Of a stretch of DNA of 33,268 bases, positions 16,764 to 24,307 are shown piece after piece (positions within the stretch are counted from its first letter, which is position 1; the number at the start of each line of letters is the position of its first letter). The position numbers and the translations under genes are program-made. A model generated the notes under the pieces. It worked only from the letters and a program-made list of their open reading frames with translations. It searched no databases and was not told where the DNA came from. The stretch is from Betaproteobacteria bacterium (GTDB lineage: Bacteria; Pseudomonadota; Gammaproteobacteria; Burkholderiales; SG8-41): positions 1 through 33,268 of the forward strand of contig JAHFRL010000041.1 in assembly GCA_023266235.1 (NCBI GenBank), in the 5' to 3' direction.

Positions 16764-17075
16764 ATGACTTTAACCAAGGCCGAGTTGGCAGATCTGCTGT
16801 TTGAGAAGGTGGGTTTCAACAAACGCGAGGCCAAAGACATGGTGGAGTCGTTTTTTGAGGAGGTGCGCCTGGCGCTCGAAAATGGCGAGGGCGTAAAACT
16901 GTCTGGCTTCGGCAATTTTCAGTTGCGCGCCAAGCCGCAGCGGCCTGGGCGCAACCCGAAGACCGGCGAGGAAATTCCGATCACCGCGCGGCGCGTGGTG
17001 ACCTTCCACGCCTCGCAGAAGCTGAAGGCGATGGTTGAACAAAACTATAACAATGGACACAAACCACAGTCCTAA
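16764..17075 (+). CDS. ihfA: Integration host factor subunit alpha
   Basis: A 103-residue IHF/HU-family DNA-bending protein. Seen: [20 protein letters not shown], the dimer helix [20 protein letters not shown], the beta-sheet [20 protein letters not shown], and the DNA-intercalating arm [20 protein letters not shown] with its Pro (RNPKTG). The gene order pheT-ihfA identifies it as the alpha rather than the beta subunit. ATG at 16764 follows AAGGGGAAAAT, a good Shine-Dalgarno. The gene overlaps the 5' end of the MerR-type gene by 23 bp, a conserved arrangement. Confidence 0.96.
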   Translation: MTLTKAELADLLFEKVGFNKREAKDMVESFFEEVRLALENGEGVKLSGFGNFQLRAKPQRPGRNPKTGEEIPITARRVVTFHASQKLKAMVEQNYNNGHKPQS

Positions 17076-17427
17076 GGAAGCACTGCCACCGATACCTGCG
17101 AAGCGCTACTTCACGATCGGTGAAGTGAGCGAACTGTGCGGCGTCAAACCGCACGTGCTGCGTTACTGGGAGCAGGAGTTTACGCAGCTCAAGCCGGTCA
17201 AACGCCGTGGCAACCGGCGCTATTATCAGCACCACGAGGTACTGCTGATCCGGCGCATCCGCGATCTGCTCTACGATCAGGGTTTCACCATCAGCGGCGC
17301 CCGCAACCGACTCGACGAGATCGTGACCGAGCCGGCCAAGGCGAGCCGCGCGGCCGCGGCCGGCAAAGCGAATCTCGCCGCGTTGCGCAAGGAAATCAAG
17401 CACGTCCTCGACATCCTGCGCCGCTAG
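17053..17427 (+). CDS. MerR family transcriptional regulator
   Basis: A 124-residue protein. Residues 17-85 hold the MerR winged-helix domain: [20 protein letters not shown], then [22 protein letters not shown] and [20 protein letters not shown]. The short C-terminal part ([15 protein letters not shown]) is a dimerisation helix with no obvious effector or metal site; there are no cysteines beyond the one in the HTH. This short MerR protein regularly follows ihfA in beta- and gammaproteobacteria, and its target is not known to me. I chose ATG at 17053; an in-frame TTG at 17035 would add six residues. A tRNA-Pro gene follows. Confidence 0.92.
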   Translation: MDTNHSPKEALPPIPAKRYFTIGEVSELCGVKPHVLRYWEQEFTQLKPVKRRGNRRYYQHHEVLLIRRIRDLLYDQGFTISGARNRLDEIVTEPAKASRAAAAGKANLAALRKEIKHVLDILRR

Positions 17428-17471
17428 CGCGGTCGGCAATCGTGCGCGCTGTCCAGCGCTACCTCATCTGT

Positions 17472-17477
17472 TATAAT
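17472..17477 (+). promoter_or_regulatory. -10 box of the tRNA-Pro promoter
   Basis: A consensus TATAAT, ending 9 bp before the mature tRNA. No good -35 hexamer is seen at 16-18 bp spacing. Confidence 0.65.
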
Positions 17478-17486
17478 CCGCAGCCT

Positions 17487-17563
<77 letters not shown>

Positions 17564-17573
17564 TTGAAATCCA

Positions 17574-17599
17574 AGGGGTTCCGGCAGGGAACCCTTTTT
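17574..17599 (+). terminator. Intrinsic terminator after tRNA-Pro
   Basis: GGGTTCC (17576-17582), loop GGCAG, GGAACCC (17588-17594), then five T (17595-17599). It ends the tRNA-Pro transcript 11 bp after the CCA end. Confidence 0.8.
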
Positions 17600-17642
17600 C
17601 ATTTCGGATTTTCAGTTCGAACCGTTTAAAGGGAGCTGCAAG

Positions 17643-17807
17643 ATGAGCCGCAAGCAATGGATTCGGCGAGCAGTAATTTCCGCGTTGGCTGCGCTCCCGG
17701 CGCTTGGCGTGGCGCAAGAGGTCGCCAGGAATTCCCCCGGCCCGGCGCCGTCCCAGAGTGATTCTCGGCTAGGCTTGCCGAGTTGCGGCAACCCGGAGAC
17801 CAACTGA
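17643..17807 (+). CDS. Small secreted peptide (54 aa), coupled to the Skp-like gene
   Basis: A short frame with a strong ribosome-binding site (AAGGGAG, 8 bases before ATG). The peptide starts MSRKQWIRRAVISALAALPA and continues LGVAQEV, a clear Sec-type signal peptide with likely cleavage after GVA. The mature part is only about 30 residues, Pro/Ser-rich (NSPGPAPSQSDSRLG) with one Cys near the end (LPSCGNPETN). Its stop TGA overlaps the ATG of the OmpH/Skp-like gene (ATGA, 17805-17809), so the two are probably translationally coupled. I recognise no family. It could be a leader peptide that sets expression of the chaperone or an exported micro-protein. The signal peptide, the Shine-Dalgarno and the overlap make a real gene likely. 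Confidence 0.65.
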   Translation: MSRKQWIRRAVISALAALPALGVAQEVARNSPGPAPSQSDSRLGLPSCGNPETN

Positions 17808-18331
17808 TGAAAATTCTGAACCATTCGATCGCCATGTTGTTGATAACGTTTGCGGCCCACGTCGGCGCGCAAAGCCTCAAGATCGGTTACGTCAACGGAT
17901 TGCGCATCGAGAACGAATCGGCGATAGCGATCCAGGCCATCGAGCAAATTAAAAAGGAATTCGCGCCGCGCGAGCAGCAGCTGCAGGAACTGCAGAAACA
18001 AGGATCGGCACTGCGCAGCGAATTCGAAAAAGAGATCCTGACGATGTCGCCCGCCGACAAACAGGCCAGGGAAAAACAGCTGACGGCGCTCGCGCAGCAG
18101 TTTCAGCAGATGCAGCGCAGTCTGGTTGAGGACTTGGAGCTGCGTAAGCGTGAAGCGCGCGCGCGCTTCCTGGCCGAGGCCAGCGTCATCATCAAGAGCA
18201 TCGCCGAGGCGGGCAAGTTCGATCTGATCGTGCAGCAGGCGATCTACAGCAGCGCGCAAATCGACATCACGGATCAGGTGCTGAAGGAAATGGCGAAACA
18301 CGCCGGATCCGGGGCGCCCCCGGACAGGTAG
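17807..18331 (+). CDS. OmpH/Skp family periplasmic protein
   Basis: A 174-residue protein with a signal peptide (1-21, cleavage after AHVGA), an N-terminal beta segment LKIGYVNGLRIENES typical of OmpH (Pfam PF03938), a long Gln/Glu-rich coiled coil (about 45-125, EQQLQELQKQGSALRSEFEK) and a C-terminal helix and strand (IIKSIAEAGKFDLIVQQAIY). Skp trimers hold unfolded outer-membrane proteins in the periplasm. The usual skp lies next to bamA and lpxD, so this is probably a paralogue with its own role. I start at ATG 17807, after GGAG and inside the stop of the 54-aa gene; a TTG at 17783 in the same frame would spoil the signal peptide. Confidence 0.87.
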   Translation: MKILNHSIAMLLITFAAHVGAQSLKIGYVNGLRIENESAIAIQAIEQIKKEFAPREQQLQELQKQGSALRSEFEKEILTMSPADKQAREKQLTALAQQFQQMQRSLVEDLELRKREARARFLAEASVIIKSIAEAGKFDLIVQQAIYSSAQIDITDQVLKEMAKHAGSGAPPDR

Positions 18332-18434
18332 CAAATACGATCCGCGCGCGCCCGCCCGGCGCTTCCGCGCCGACAGCGATTTGCCACAACGCGGGACGTG
18401 ATGATCAAGCCGTGAACGCAATTTCCCGATAAGC

Positions 18435-19277
18435 ATGGCGGCATTCAAGGCTGCCTGCGTGCAGCTCAACTCCGGCAACGACATGGCTGCCAACCTGGAT
18501 GCCGCCGCCGCTGGCGTACGCGCGGCGGCGCGGCAGGGCGCGCAGTTCATCATGCTGCCGGAATATGCCGCGCTGCTCGACGGCAGCGGCCGCGTGATGC
18601 GCGAAAATTCCTATCCCGAAGCCGGGCATCCGGCGTTGCCGGCATTCCAGGCGCTTGCTCAGGAAACCCGGACCTGGCTGCTGGTCGGCTCGCTCACGGT
18701 CAAGGTTGACGGCGAGCAGATGGCGAACCGCTCGTACTTGCTGGCGGCCGATGGCGGCATCGCCGCGCATTACGACAAGATCCACATGTTTGACGTGACG
18801 CTGCCGAGCGGCAAGGTGATACGCGAATCGAGCGCATACCGCCCCGGCGATCGCGCGGTGATCGCGGCCACGCCATGGGGACCGCTTGGCATGACGGTGT
18901 GCTACGACCTGCGTTTTCCGCATCTCTACCGCGCGCTGGCGCAGGCCGGCGCGATATTTCTGGCGGTGCCATCGTCGTTCCAGCGCGAAACCGGTGTTGC
19001 GCACTGGCACACGCTGCTGCGGGCGCGGGCGATCGAGAATTTGAGCTACGTGTTCGCGCCGGCGATGTGCGGGGATCACCCGGGAGGCCGCATGACTTAC
19101 GGCCACTCGCTGATCATCGACCCGTGGGGAAAGATATTGGCCGAGCTTGGTGACGAACCCGGCGTCGCCATCGCCGAGATCAACACCGACGAGGTCGCGC
19201 GCGTGCGCGGGATGCTGCCTGCACTCGAGCACGACCGCCGATTCCAGCCGCCGCCCGCCGCCGGCGATCCCCCCTGA
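18435..19277 (+). CDS. Carbon-nitrogen hydrolase (nitrilase superfamily amidase)
   Basis: A 280-residue nitrilase-superfamily enzyme with the complete catalytic triad: Glu43 in MLPEYA, Lys115 in YDKIHMFD, and Cys156 in TVCYDLRFP. The YDKIHMFDV and CYDLRFPHLYRALA patterns place it with the Nit1/Nit2-type amidases (deaminated glutathione amidase or omega-amidase) rather than true nitrilases. It is cytoplasmic. In betaproteobacteria such an enzyme often lies near tldD or yhdP-type genes; here it follows the Skp-like gene after a 103-bp gap with nothing recognisable and precedes a binding-protein-like gene by 8 bp. The substrate is inferred from the subfamily only. Confidence 0.9.
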   Translation: MAAFKAACVQLNSGNDMAANLDAAAAGVRAAARQGAQFIMLPEYAALLDGSGRVMRENSYPEAGHPALPAFQALAQETRTWLLVGSLTVKVDGEQMANRSYLLAADGGIAAHYDKIHMFDVTLPSGKVIRESSAYRPGDRAVIAATPWGPLGMTVCYDLRFPHLYRALAQAGAIFLAVPSSFQRETGVAHWHTLLRARAIENLSYVFAPAMCGDHPGGRMTYGHSLIIDPWGKILAELGDEPGVAIAEINTDEVARVRGMLPALEHDRRFQPPPAAGDPP

Positions 19278-19285
19278 TTACGCGC

Positions 19286-20188
19286 ATGACGGCTTTCCGC
19301 AACCCGGTTATCGCGGTCTTCACCAAGAACAGCACCAATCCGGCCTATGCCGCGGCACGACTTGGCGCCGACCGCGCGGCGCAGCGGCTGGGTGCACGCA
19401 CCGTGCACTATGTGCCACGGCAGCCCGATAACGTCGAGGAGCAGCTGGCGCTGATTGAGCAGGCGCTCGCACAGCGTCCCGATGCGATGGTTCTGGTTCC
19501 CGTGCATCCGACCGCAATCAATGCCTCGATCCGCAGGATCAATGCCGCCGGAATTCCTGTCGTCGGTTACATCAACCGCTTTACCGCCGGCGACTGCGTC
19601 ACCTACGTCGGCTCGGAAGACTATCCGCTGGCGGTCAGCATCGCGAGCCATCTCTGCGGGCAGCTCGCAGGGCACGGCGAGATCGTGCTGGTCGAGGGGC
19701 CGCGCGATTCAATCACCAGCGTGGAGCGCGTGCGCGGTTTTCACGCCGCCCTGAAGCTTTATCCCGGTATCCGCGTCGTCGCATCGATATGCGGCGACTA
19801 TCAGCGCGAGCCGGCGCGGCGCGCGATGGCACAATTGCTCAATTCGACGCCGCGCGTCGACGGCATCCTGGCAGCCAACGACATTATGGCGGTCGGCGCG
19901 ATCGATGCGCTCGAAGCCGCCGGACGCAAGAGTTTGACCGTCGGCGTCAACGCGATACCCGAAGCGATAGCAGAGATCAAGCGCGGCAGGATGCTCGCGA
20001 CGGTCGATTTCGATGCGATGAAAATGGGCTGCCTTGCGACCGAAGCCGCAATCCGGCATCTGCGTGGCGAGGCGCTGCCGCCGGAAATCATCTTGCCGGT
20101 GCAAATCGTCGATCGCGCCAATTGCGCCGGGTGGGACAAGCCGTTCGAGCGGCGCGAGTGCCTGAGGTGGGAAGACGTGGTGAAATAA
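19286..20188 (+). CDS. Sugar-binding (PBP type 1) domain protein without signal peptide
   Basis: A 300-residue protein made almost entirely of a periplasmic-binding-protein-like domain of the ribose/LacI effector type: IAVFTKNSTNPAYAAARLGA at the start, QRPDAMVLVPVHPTAINASI, AAGIPVVGYINR, YVGSEDYPLAVSIASHL, RVDGILAANDIMAVGAIDAL, and ATVDFDAMKMG. Such proteins deliver sugars to ABC transporters or serve as sensor domains. There is no signal peptide, no lipobox and no helix-turn-helix, and no in-frame upstream start could add one. No transporter ATPase or permease is nearby. Its start is 8 bp after the amidase stop, so the two are probably one operon. A cytoplasmic small-molecule-binding role is inferred. 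Confidence 0.78.
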   Translation: MTAFRNPVIAVFTKNSTNPAYAAARLGADRAAQRLGARTVHYVPRQPDNVEEQLALIEQALAQRPDAMVLVPVHPTAINASIRRINAAGIPVVGYINRFTAGDCVTYVGSEDYPLAVSIASHLCGQLAGHGEIVLVEGPRDSITSVERVRGFHAALKLYPGIRVVASICGDYQREPARRAMAQLLNSTPRVDGILAANDIMAVGAIDALEAAGRKSLTVGVNAIPEAIAEIKRGRMLATVDFDAMKMGCLATEAAIRHLRGEALPPEIILPVQIVDRANCAGWDKPFERRECLRWEDVVK

Positions 20189-20300
20189 GCCGCAGTCATC
20201 GCTGGCCAAACGTTTAAACCGATACTCACGAAAGAGGAGAAGACGCCGCCATACCGCTGGATTGATGCGGCCGCATGCGGTCGCGCATGCGGTTGGCGCG

Positions 20301-20381
20301 ATGCTGAACCGCAGGGACTTGGTCGCTGCGGCCACCGTCATTAGTACGATTTCGGCAGGCCGAGCACCTTTTCAGCAATGA
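20301..20381 (+). pseudogene. Possible orphan Tat signal peptide remnant (26 codons)
   Basis: A short frame starts at ATG 20301 and reads MLNRRDLVAAATVISTISAG then RAPFQQ and stop. NRRDLVAAAT plus a hydrophobic run is a good twin-arginine signal sequence, but nothing follows it: the frame ends inside the 3' end of the convergent acyl-CoA dehydrogenase gene. AGGAG at 20235-20239 is too far upstream to serve this ATG. It could be the relic of a deleted exported protein or coincidence. The rest of the 20189-20340 gap shows only a repeated GCATGCGG. Confidence 0.3.
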
Positions 20382-21507
20382 AACACAGGATCAGCTGCGG
20401 GCTCACGGGCGCGATGCGCGGGATCAGCGACTCGCGCAGATAGCGCTCGACGTGGTATTCCTTCGCATAACCCATGCCGCCGTGGGTCATCACCGCGGTT
20501 TCGCATGCCTTGAATCCCGCTTCGCCGGCCAGATATTTCGCGGCATTCGCCTCCGCGCCGCATGGCTGGCCGCGATCGTACAGCGTCGCGGCCTTGAACA
20601 CCAGCAAGTTCGCTGCTTCGAGCTCGATCCAGCGCTGCGCGAGCGGATGCTGGATCGCCTGGTTCTGCCCGATCGGGCGATCGAACACGCTGCGCTCCCT
20701 GGCGTAATCGGCGGCGCGTTTGAGCGCCGCGGTGCCGAGGCCGACCGCTTCGGCGGCGACCAGAATGCGCTCGGGATTGAGTCCGTGCAGGATGTATTCG
20801 AAGCCTTTGCCTTCCTCGCCGATGCGGTCCGCCACCGGCACCTTGAGCCCGTCGATGAATAGCTGGTTCGAGTCGACCGCGTGGCGTCCCATTTTCGGGA
20901 TCTCGCGCGCCTCGACGAATTGGCGGTCCAGGTCGGTGTAGAACAGGCTCAAGCCCTGGGCCGGTTGCCCCGTTTCCTCGAGCGGGGTGGTGCGCGCGAG
21001 CAGCAACATCCTGTTCGCGACTTGCGCCGTCGAGATCCAGATTTTCTGGCCCGATACCAGGTAATGATCGCCTTGCCTGACGGCTTTGGTCTTGAGCCGC
21101 GTCGTGTTCAATCCGGCATCGGGCTCGGTCACGCAGAAGCAGGCCTTGTCATGGCCGGCAATCAGCGGCGGCAGCCAGCGGCTCTTTTGCGCATCGCTGG
21201 CGAACACGACGACCGGATTGAGGCCGAAGATATTCATGTGCACGGCGGACGCTCCCGACATGCCGGCGCCCGATTCGGCGATCGCCTGCATCATGATGGC
21301 GGCTTCGGTGATGCCGAGCCCGGCGCCGCCGTACTGCTCGGGTATCGCGATGCCGAGCCAGCCGTCGCGTGCGAGTGCCTGATGAAAATCGGCGGGGAAA
21401 CGGCCGTCAGTGTCCCGCTGCAGCCAGTACTCGGCATCGAATCCCGCGCAGATCTTCTCGATCGCGGCGCGAATCGCGAGTTGTTCTGCGGAGAACGAGA
21501 AATCCAT
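20341..21507 (-). CDS. Acyl-CoA dehydrogenase family protein
   Basis: A 388-residue FAD flavoprotein of the acyl-CoA dehydrogenase family. Seen: MDFSFSAEQLAIRAAIEKIC, GIAIPEQYGGAGLGITEAAI, the substrate/FAD block CFCVTEPDAGLNTTRLKTKA, SGQKIWISTA, the arginine-rich FAD loop RSVFDRPIGQNQAIQHPLA, and THGGMGYAKEYHVERYLRES. After that, where most members have YEGTSEIQ with the catalytic Glu, this protein has RIAPVSPQLI, so that Glu is absent; I recall other proteins with the IAPVSP form, which may use another residue. ATG at 21507 gives the normal N-terminus; the frame extends further upstream without homology. It is probably cotranscribed with the CoA transferase and aminotransferase upstream. 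The substrate is unknown. Confidence 0.88.
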   Translation of the reverse strand: MDFSFSAEQLAIRAAIEKICAGFDAEYWLQRDTDGRFPADFHQALARDGWLGIAIPEQYGGAGLGITEAAIMMQAIAESGAGMSGASAVHMNIFGLNPVVVFASDAQKSRWLPPLIAGHDKACFCVTEPDAGLNTTRLKTKAVRQGDHYLVSGQKIWISTAQVANRMLLLARTTPLEETGQPAQGLSLFYTDLDRQFVEAREIPKMGRHAVDSNQLFIDGLKVPVADRIGEEGKGFEYILHGLNPERILVAAEAVGLGTAALKRAADYARERSVFDRPIGQNQAIQHPLAQRWIELEAANLLVFKAATLYDRGQPCGAEANAAKYLAGEAGFKACETAVMTHGGMGYAKEYHVERYLRESLIPRIAPVSPQLILCFIAEKVLGLPKSY

Positions 21508-21511
21508 GATT

Positions 21512-21587
21512 AACCGCAAATACGCAAAGACGCAAAGAAGATCATGCAATTTACAGAAATACTTCGCGCCATTGCGCCATTGCGGTC
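21512..21587. repeat. Palindromic intergenic element of the ACCGCAAAGACGC type
   Basis: It begins ACCGCAA (21513-21519), continues TACGCAAAGACGCAAAG, and ends with CTTCGCGCCATTGCGCC and TTGCGGT (21580-21586), so its ends are inverted repeats. It lies between the acyl-CoA dehydrogenase and CoA-transferase genes and reaches the transferase stop codon. Its composition and layout match the element at 9271-9360. Confidence 0.55.
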
Positions 21588-22800
21588 AACGTTTCGATGC
21601 ATGGGGGGTAATCGTCACGCCAGCCGCGATCATCGCATTGATCTCAGCCTCCGCGTAACCGGCTTCGCGCAACACCTCGATGCTGTGTTCGCCCAGGCGC
21701 GGCGCGGGACGCGGTTCGCCGGGAGGTGACTGCGACCACTTGCTCGGCACCGCCATCGAGCGCACTTTGCCCTCGGACGGATGATCGACGACCGCAAAGA
21801 ATCCGGTCTGATTGAGGTGCGGGTCGGCCAGCAGATCGTCGAGCGAATTGAGCGGCATCACCGGTATGTCGGCTGCCGACAGGGCGGCGAGCCATTCGGC
21901 GCTGGTGCGCGTTCTGATCTGCCCGGCGACAAACGCATAGACATCGGCAATGTGTCGTGAGCGGCTCGCTTGCGTTGAGAACCGCGGGTCGCTCTCCAGC
22001 GCATCTTCGCGGCCGAGGACGCGGAAGAAATTGCGCCACTGCTTGTCATTGTAGATCAGCAGGCACAGGTAGCCGTCTTTGGTCGCATACGGATTGCGGT
22101 GCTCGGCGAGCAGGCGTGAGTAACCCATCGGGCCAATCGGCGGCTCGAACGTTTTGCCGCCCATGTGGTCGCCAAGCACGAACTGCGCGAGGCTCTCGAA
22201 CATTGTGACTTCGATGGCCTGGCCCTGGCCGCTGCGCTCGCGATGGAAGAGGGCGGCGGTCACGGCATTCACCGCGTTGAGCCCGGTGATGCGGTCGGCA
22301 ACCGTCGAGGGAACGAAGCGCGGGCGATCGGCGCCCGCCTGCTCGATGATAGCCGGCAACGCGACCATGCCCTGGATCAGATCGTCGTAGGCGGGCTTGG
22401 CCGCATACGGCCCGTTCTGGCTGAAGCCGTAGGCGCCGACGTAAATGATGCGCGCGTTGACTTGCCTGACGTCGTCGTAGGTGAGGTTCAGCCGCGCCAT
22501 CGCCTGCGGCCGCACGTTATAGATCAGCACGTCGGCGGTCCTGGCGAGCCGCAGCAGCGCTGCGCGGCCGGCCGCCCGCTTCAAGTCGAGCACGAGCGAG
22601 CGCTTGTTGCGGTTGAGGTGCAGGAAAATGTGGCCCATGCCGGCGTGCTTCATCGGCGCGGCATGGCGCATGTTGTCGCCCTCGCGCGGCTCGATCTTGA
22701 TTACGTCGGCACCGAGGTCACCGAGAATCTGCGTTGCGTAGGGGCCGAGTATGACCGTCGTCAAATCGACGATTTTGACGCCGGCGAGCGGTCCGCTCAT
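21586..22800 (-). CDS. CaiB/BaiF family (type III) CoA transferase
   Basis: A 404-residue family III CoA transferase: N-terminal GPLAGVKIVDLTTVILGPYA, ILGDLGADVIKIEPREGDNM, NRNKRSLVLDLK, the catalytic aspartate probably Asp139 in AYDDLIQGM, and a C-terminal RPAPRLGEHSIEVLREAGY. These enzymes move CoA between acids such as carnitine, oxalate or aromatic and dicarboxylic acids through a covalent aspartyl-CoA intermediate. The substrate cannot be read from sequence. ATG at 22800 gives the standard start. With the downstream acyl-CoA dehydrogenase it suggests activation and oxidation of an organic acid. It lies 40 bp after the aminotransferase stop on the same strand. Confidence 0.92.
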   Translation of the reverse strand: MSGPLAGVKIVDLTTVILGPYATQILGDLGADVIKIEPREGDNMRHAAPMKHAGMGHIFLHLNRNKRSLVLDLKRAAGRAALLRLARTADVLIYNVRPQAMARLNLTYDDVRQVNARIIYVGAYGFSQNGPYAAKPAYDDLIQGMVALPAIIEQAGADRPRFVPSTVADRITGLNAVNAVTAALFHRERSGQGQAIEVTMFESLAQFVLGDHMGGKTFEPPIGPMGYSRLLAEHRNPYATKDGYLCLLIYNDKQWRNFFRVLGREDALESDPRFSTQASRSRHIADVYAFVAGQIRTRTSAEWLAALSAADIPVMPLNSLDDLLADPHLNQTGFFAVVDHPSEGKVRSMAVPSKWSQSPPGEPRPAPRLGEHSIEVLREAGYAEAEINAMIAAGVTITPHASKR

Positions 22801-22840
22801 GGTGGCAGCAATCAGCGTTCAGCCGTCGGCATTATGGGTT

Positions 22841-24046
22841 TTAAACCAGGGCAGCGCACGCGCGCTGAATGCGGCTGCAGGCCTCGTGCAACTTCTCCGT
22901 GGAGATCGAATACGAGATGCGGATGTAAGGCGACATGCCGTAGGCGGCGCCCTGCAGCACGCCGACCTCGGCGCGATCCAGCAGATACAGTCCGAAATCG
23001 AGGTCGTTGGCGATGACATCGCCCTGCGGCGTGCGCTTGCCGATCACGCCCGAGATGTTCGGAAATACGTAAAACGCGCCCTCCGGCCTGCGGCACGAGA
23101 TTCCCGGCGCCGCGTTCAGCATCGCGACCGCCAGATCGCGCCGCTCGCGAAACTTCTCGGCGCGCTCGGCGAGGAAATCCTGGGTACCGGTCAGCGCTTC
23201 GATGGCCGCGGCCTGGCCGATCGACGACGGGTTGGTGGTGCTTTGCGACTGCATCTTGAGGATGGTCTTGATGAGTTGCTGCGGGCCGCCGCCGAAACCG
23301 ATGCGGAAGCCGGTCATCGCATACGCTTTGGAAACGCCGTTTACCGTCAGCGTACGGGCGTAAAGCGCAGGCTCGACCTGCGCCGGCGTTGCGTTCCTGA
23401 TCCCATCGTAAATGATGTGTTCGTAAACCTCATCGGTCAGGATCCAGACCTGCGGGTGGCGCAGCAGCACTTCGGCCAGCGGCTTGAGATCGGCGGTGGT
23501 GTAAACGGCGCCGGTCGGATTGCACGGCGAATTCAGGATCAGCCATTTGGTGCGCGGCGTAATCGCACGCTCGAGATCAGGCGCCTGCAGCTTGAAGCCC
23601 TTGTCCTCGGGGCAGATCACCGGCACCGGCGTGCCGCCGGCAAGCTGCACCATATCCGGATAGGACGCGTAATAGGGCGCCGGCAAAATCACCTCGTCCC
23701 CCGCGGCGACCGTCGCCATCAATGCGTTGAAGATCACCTGCTTGCTGCCGTTGCTGACGGTGATCTGCTCGCGCGAGTAGCTGAGGCCGTCCTCGCGCTT
23801 GAACTTGAGCGCGATCGCGTCTTTCAACTCCGGGGTGCCGTCGACGTTGGTGTAACGCGTCTGCCCGTTGCGCAGCGCATGTATCGCCGCTTCGATGATG
23901 TTGGGTGGCGTGTCGAAATCGGGCTCGCCTACGGTAAGCCCGATGATCTTGCGGCCGGCGGCCTGCAGTTCGCGCACGCGCATCGTCGCCATCGAGCTCG
24001 GCGACGGCTTGATGCGATCCATGCGCGGTGCGATAAAACTCATCAT
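22841..24046 (-). CDS. Class I/II PLP-dependent aminotransferase (aspartate aminotransferase-like)
   Basis: A 401-residue fold-type I aminotransferase of the I-gamma group: MDRIKPSPSSMATMRVRELQ, IIGLTVGEPDFDTPPNI, YTNVDGTPELKDAIA, NSPCNPTGAVY near 172-182, TDEVYEH with Asp205, and Schiff-base Lys240 in NGVSKAYAMTGFRIGF. The C-terminal MSPYIRISYSIS holds the carboxylate-binding Arg. It probably moves amino groups between aspartate or a related amino acid and 2-oxoglutarate. The first of two adjacent ATG codons (24046) is taken as the start. Just upstream is a 26-bp near-perfect palindrome that may control it. The CoA transferase and dehydrogenase follow on the same strand. Confidence 0.92.
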   Translation of the reverse strand: MMSFIAPRMDRIKPSPSSMATMRVRELQAAGRKIIGLTVGEPDFDTPPNIIEAAIHALRNGQTRYTNVDGTPELKDAIALKFKREDGLSYSREQITVSNGSKQVIFNALMATVAAGDEVILPAPYYASYPDMVQLAGGTPVPVICPEDKGFKLQAPDLERAITPRTKWLILNSPCNPTGAVYTTADLKPLAEVLLRHPQVWILTDEVYEHIIYDGIRNATPAQVEPALYARTLTVNGVSKAYAMTGFRIGFGGGPQQLIKTILKMQSQSTTNPSSIGQAAAIEALTGTQDFLAERAEKFRERRDLAVAMLNAAPGISCRRPEGAFYVFPNISGVIGKRTPQGDVIANDLDFGLYLLDRAEVGVLQGAAYGMSPYIRISYSISTEKLHEACSRIQRACAALV

Positions 24047-24065
24047 GTCACGTCGAAAAATCGAT

Positions 24066-24096
24066 ATGCTAGCATCAAACGGCGCCGTTTAATGCT
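24066..24096. promoter_or_regulatory. Near-perfect palindrome upstream of the aminotransferase gene
   Basis: AGCATCAAACGGC (24071-24083) and GCCGTTTAATGCT (24084-24096) match as inverted repeats at 12 of 13 positions with no spacer; the core AAACGGCGCCGTTT is exact. A second exact palindrome ATGCTAGCAT (24066-24075) abuts it. The centre is about 37 bp upstream of the aminotransferase start. A dimeric repressor site is the simplest reading. Confidence 0.5.
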
Positions 24097-24180
24097 TGGC
24101 GCCTGGGTTCGAGCAATGCGCTCATGGCGGGGATCGTGCATATGCCGCGCCATCATACGCAGTGATTGACGCCGGGCGCG

Positions 24181-24189
24181 TGATATAAT
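24181..24189 (+). promoter_or_regulatory. Extended -10 promoter of surE-pcm-nlpD
   Basis: TGATATAAT: a consensus TATAAT (24184-24189) with the extended TG one base upstream, in the GC-rich gap before surE. No good -35 box at standard spacing, as often with extended -10 promoters. The leader would be about 110 nt. Confidence 0.6.
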
Positions 24190-24307
24190 TTTCCGCGGGA
24201 AACCTTGCAGTGACATTCAATCTTCCCCGTGCCATGGCGCGTGATCCGCGGCGGCCGAAAACTCCGCGGCGCAGGCTGACTGGTGACGGGACACCCGGTC
24301 TCGACCC

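Noticed and set aside
22751..24169. A 472-codon plus-strand frame opposite the aminotransferase gene
   Set aside because: The aminotransferase has all its PLP motifs on the other strand; this frame has shadow composition and no motifs.
24153..24189. TTGACG upstream of the surE -10 box as its -35 box
   Set aside because: The spacing to TATAAT is only 12 bp. The extended TG before the -10 box explains the promoter better.
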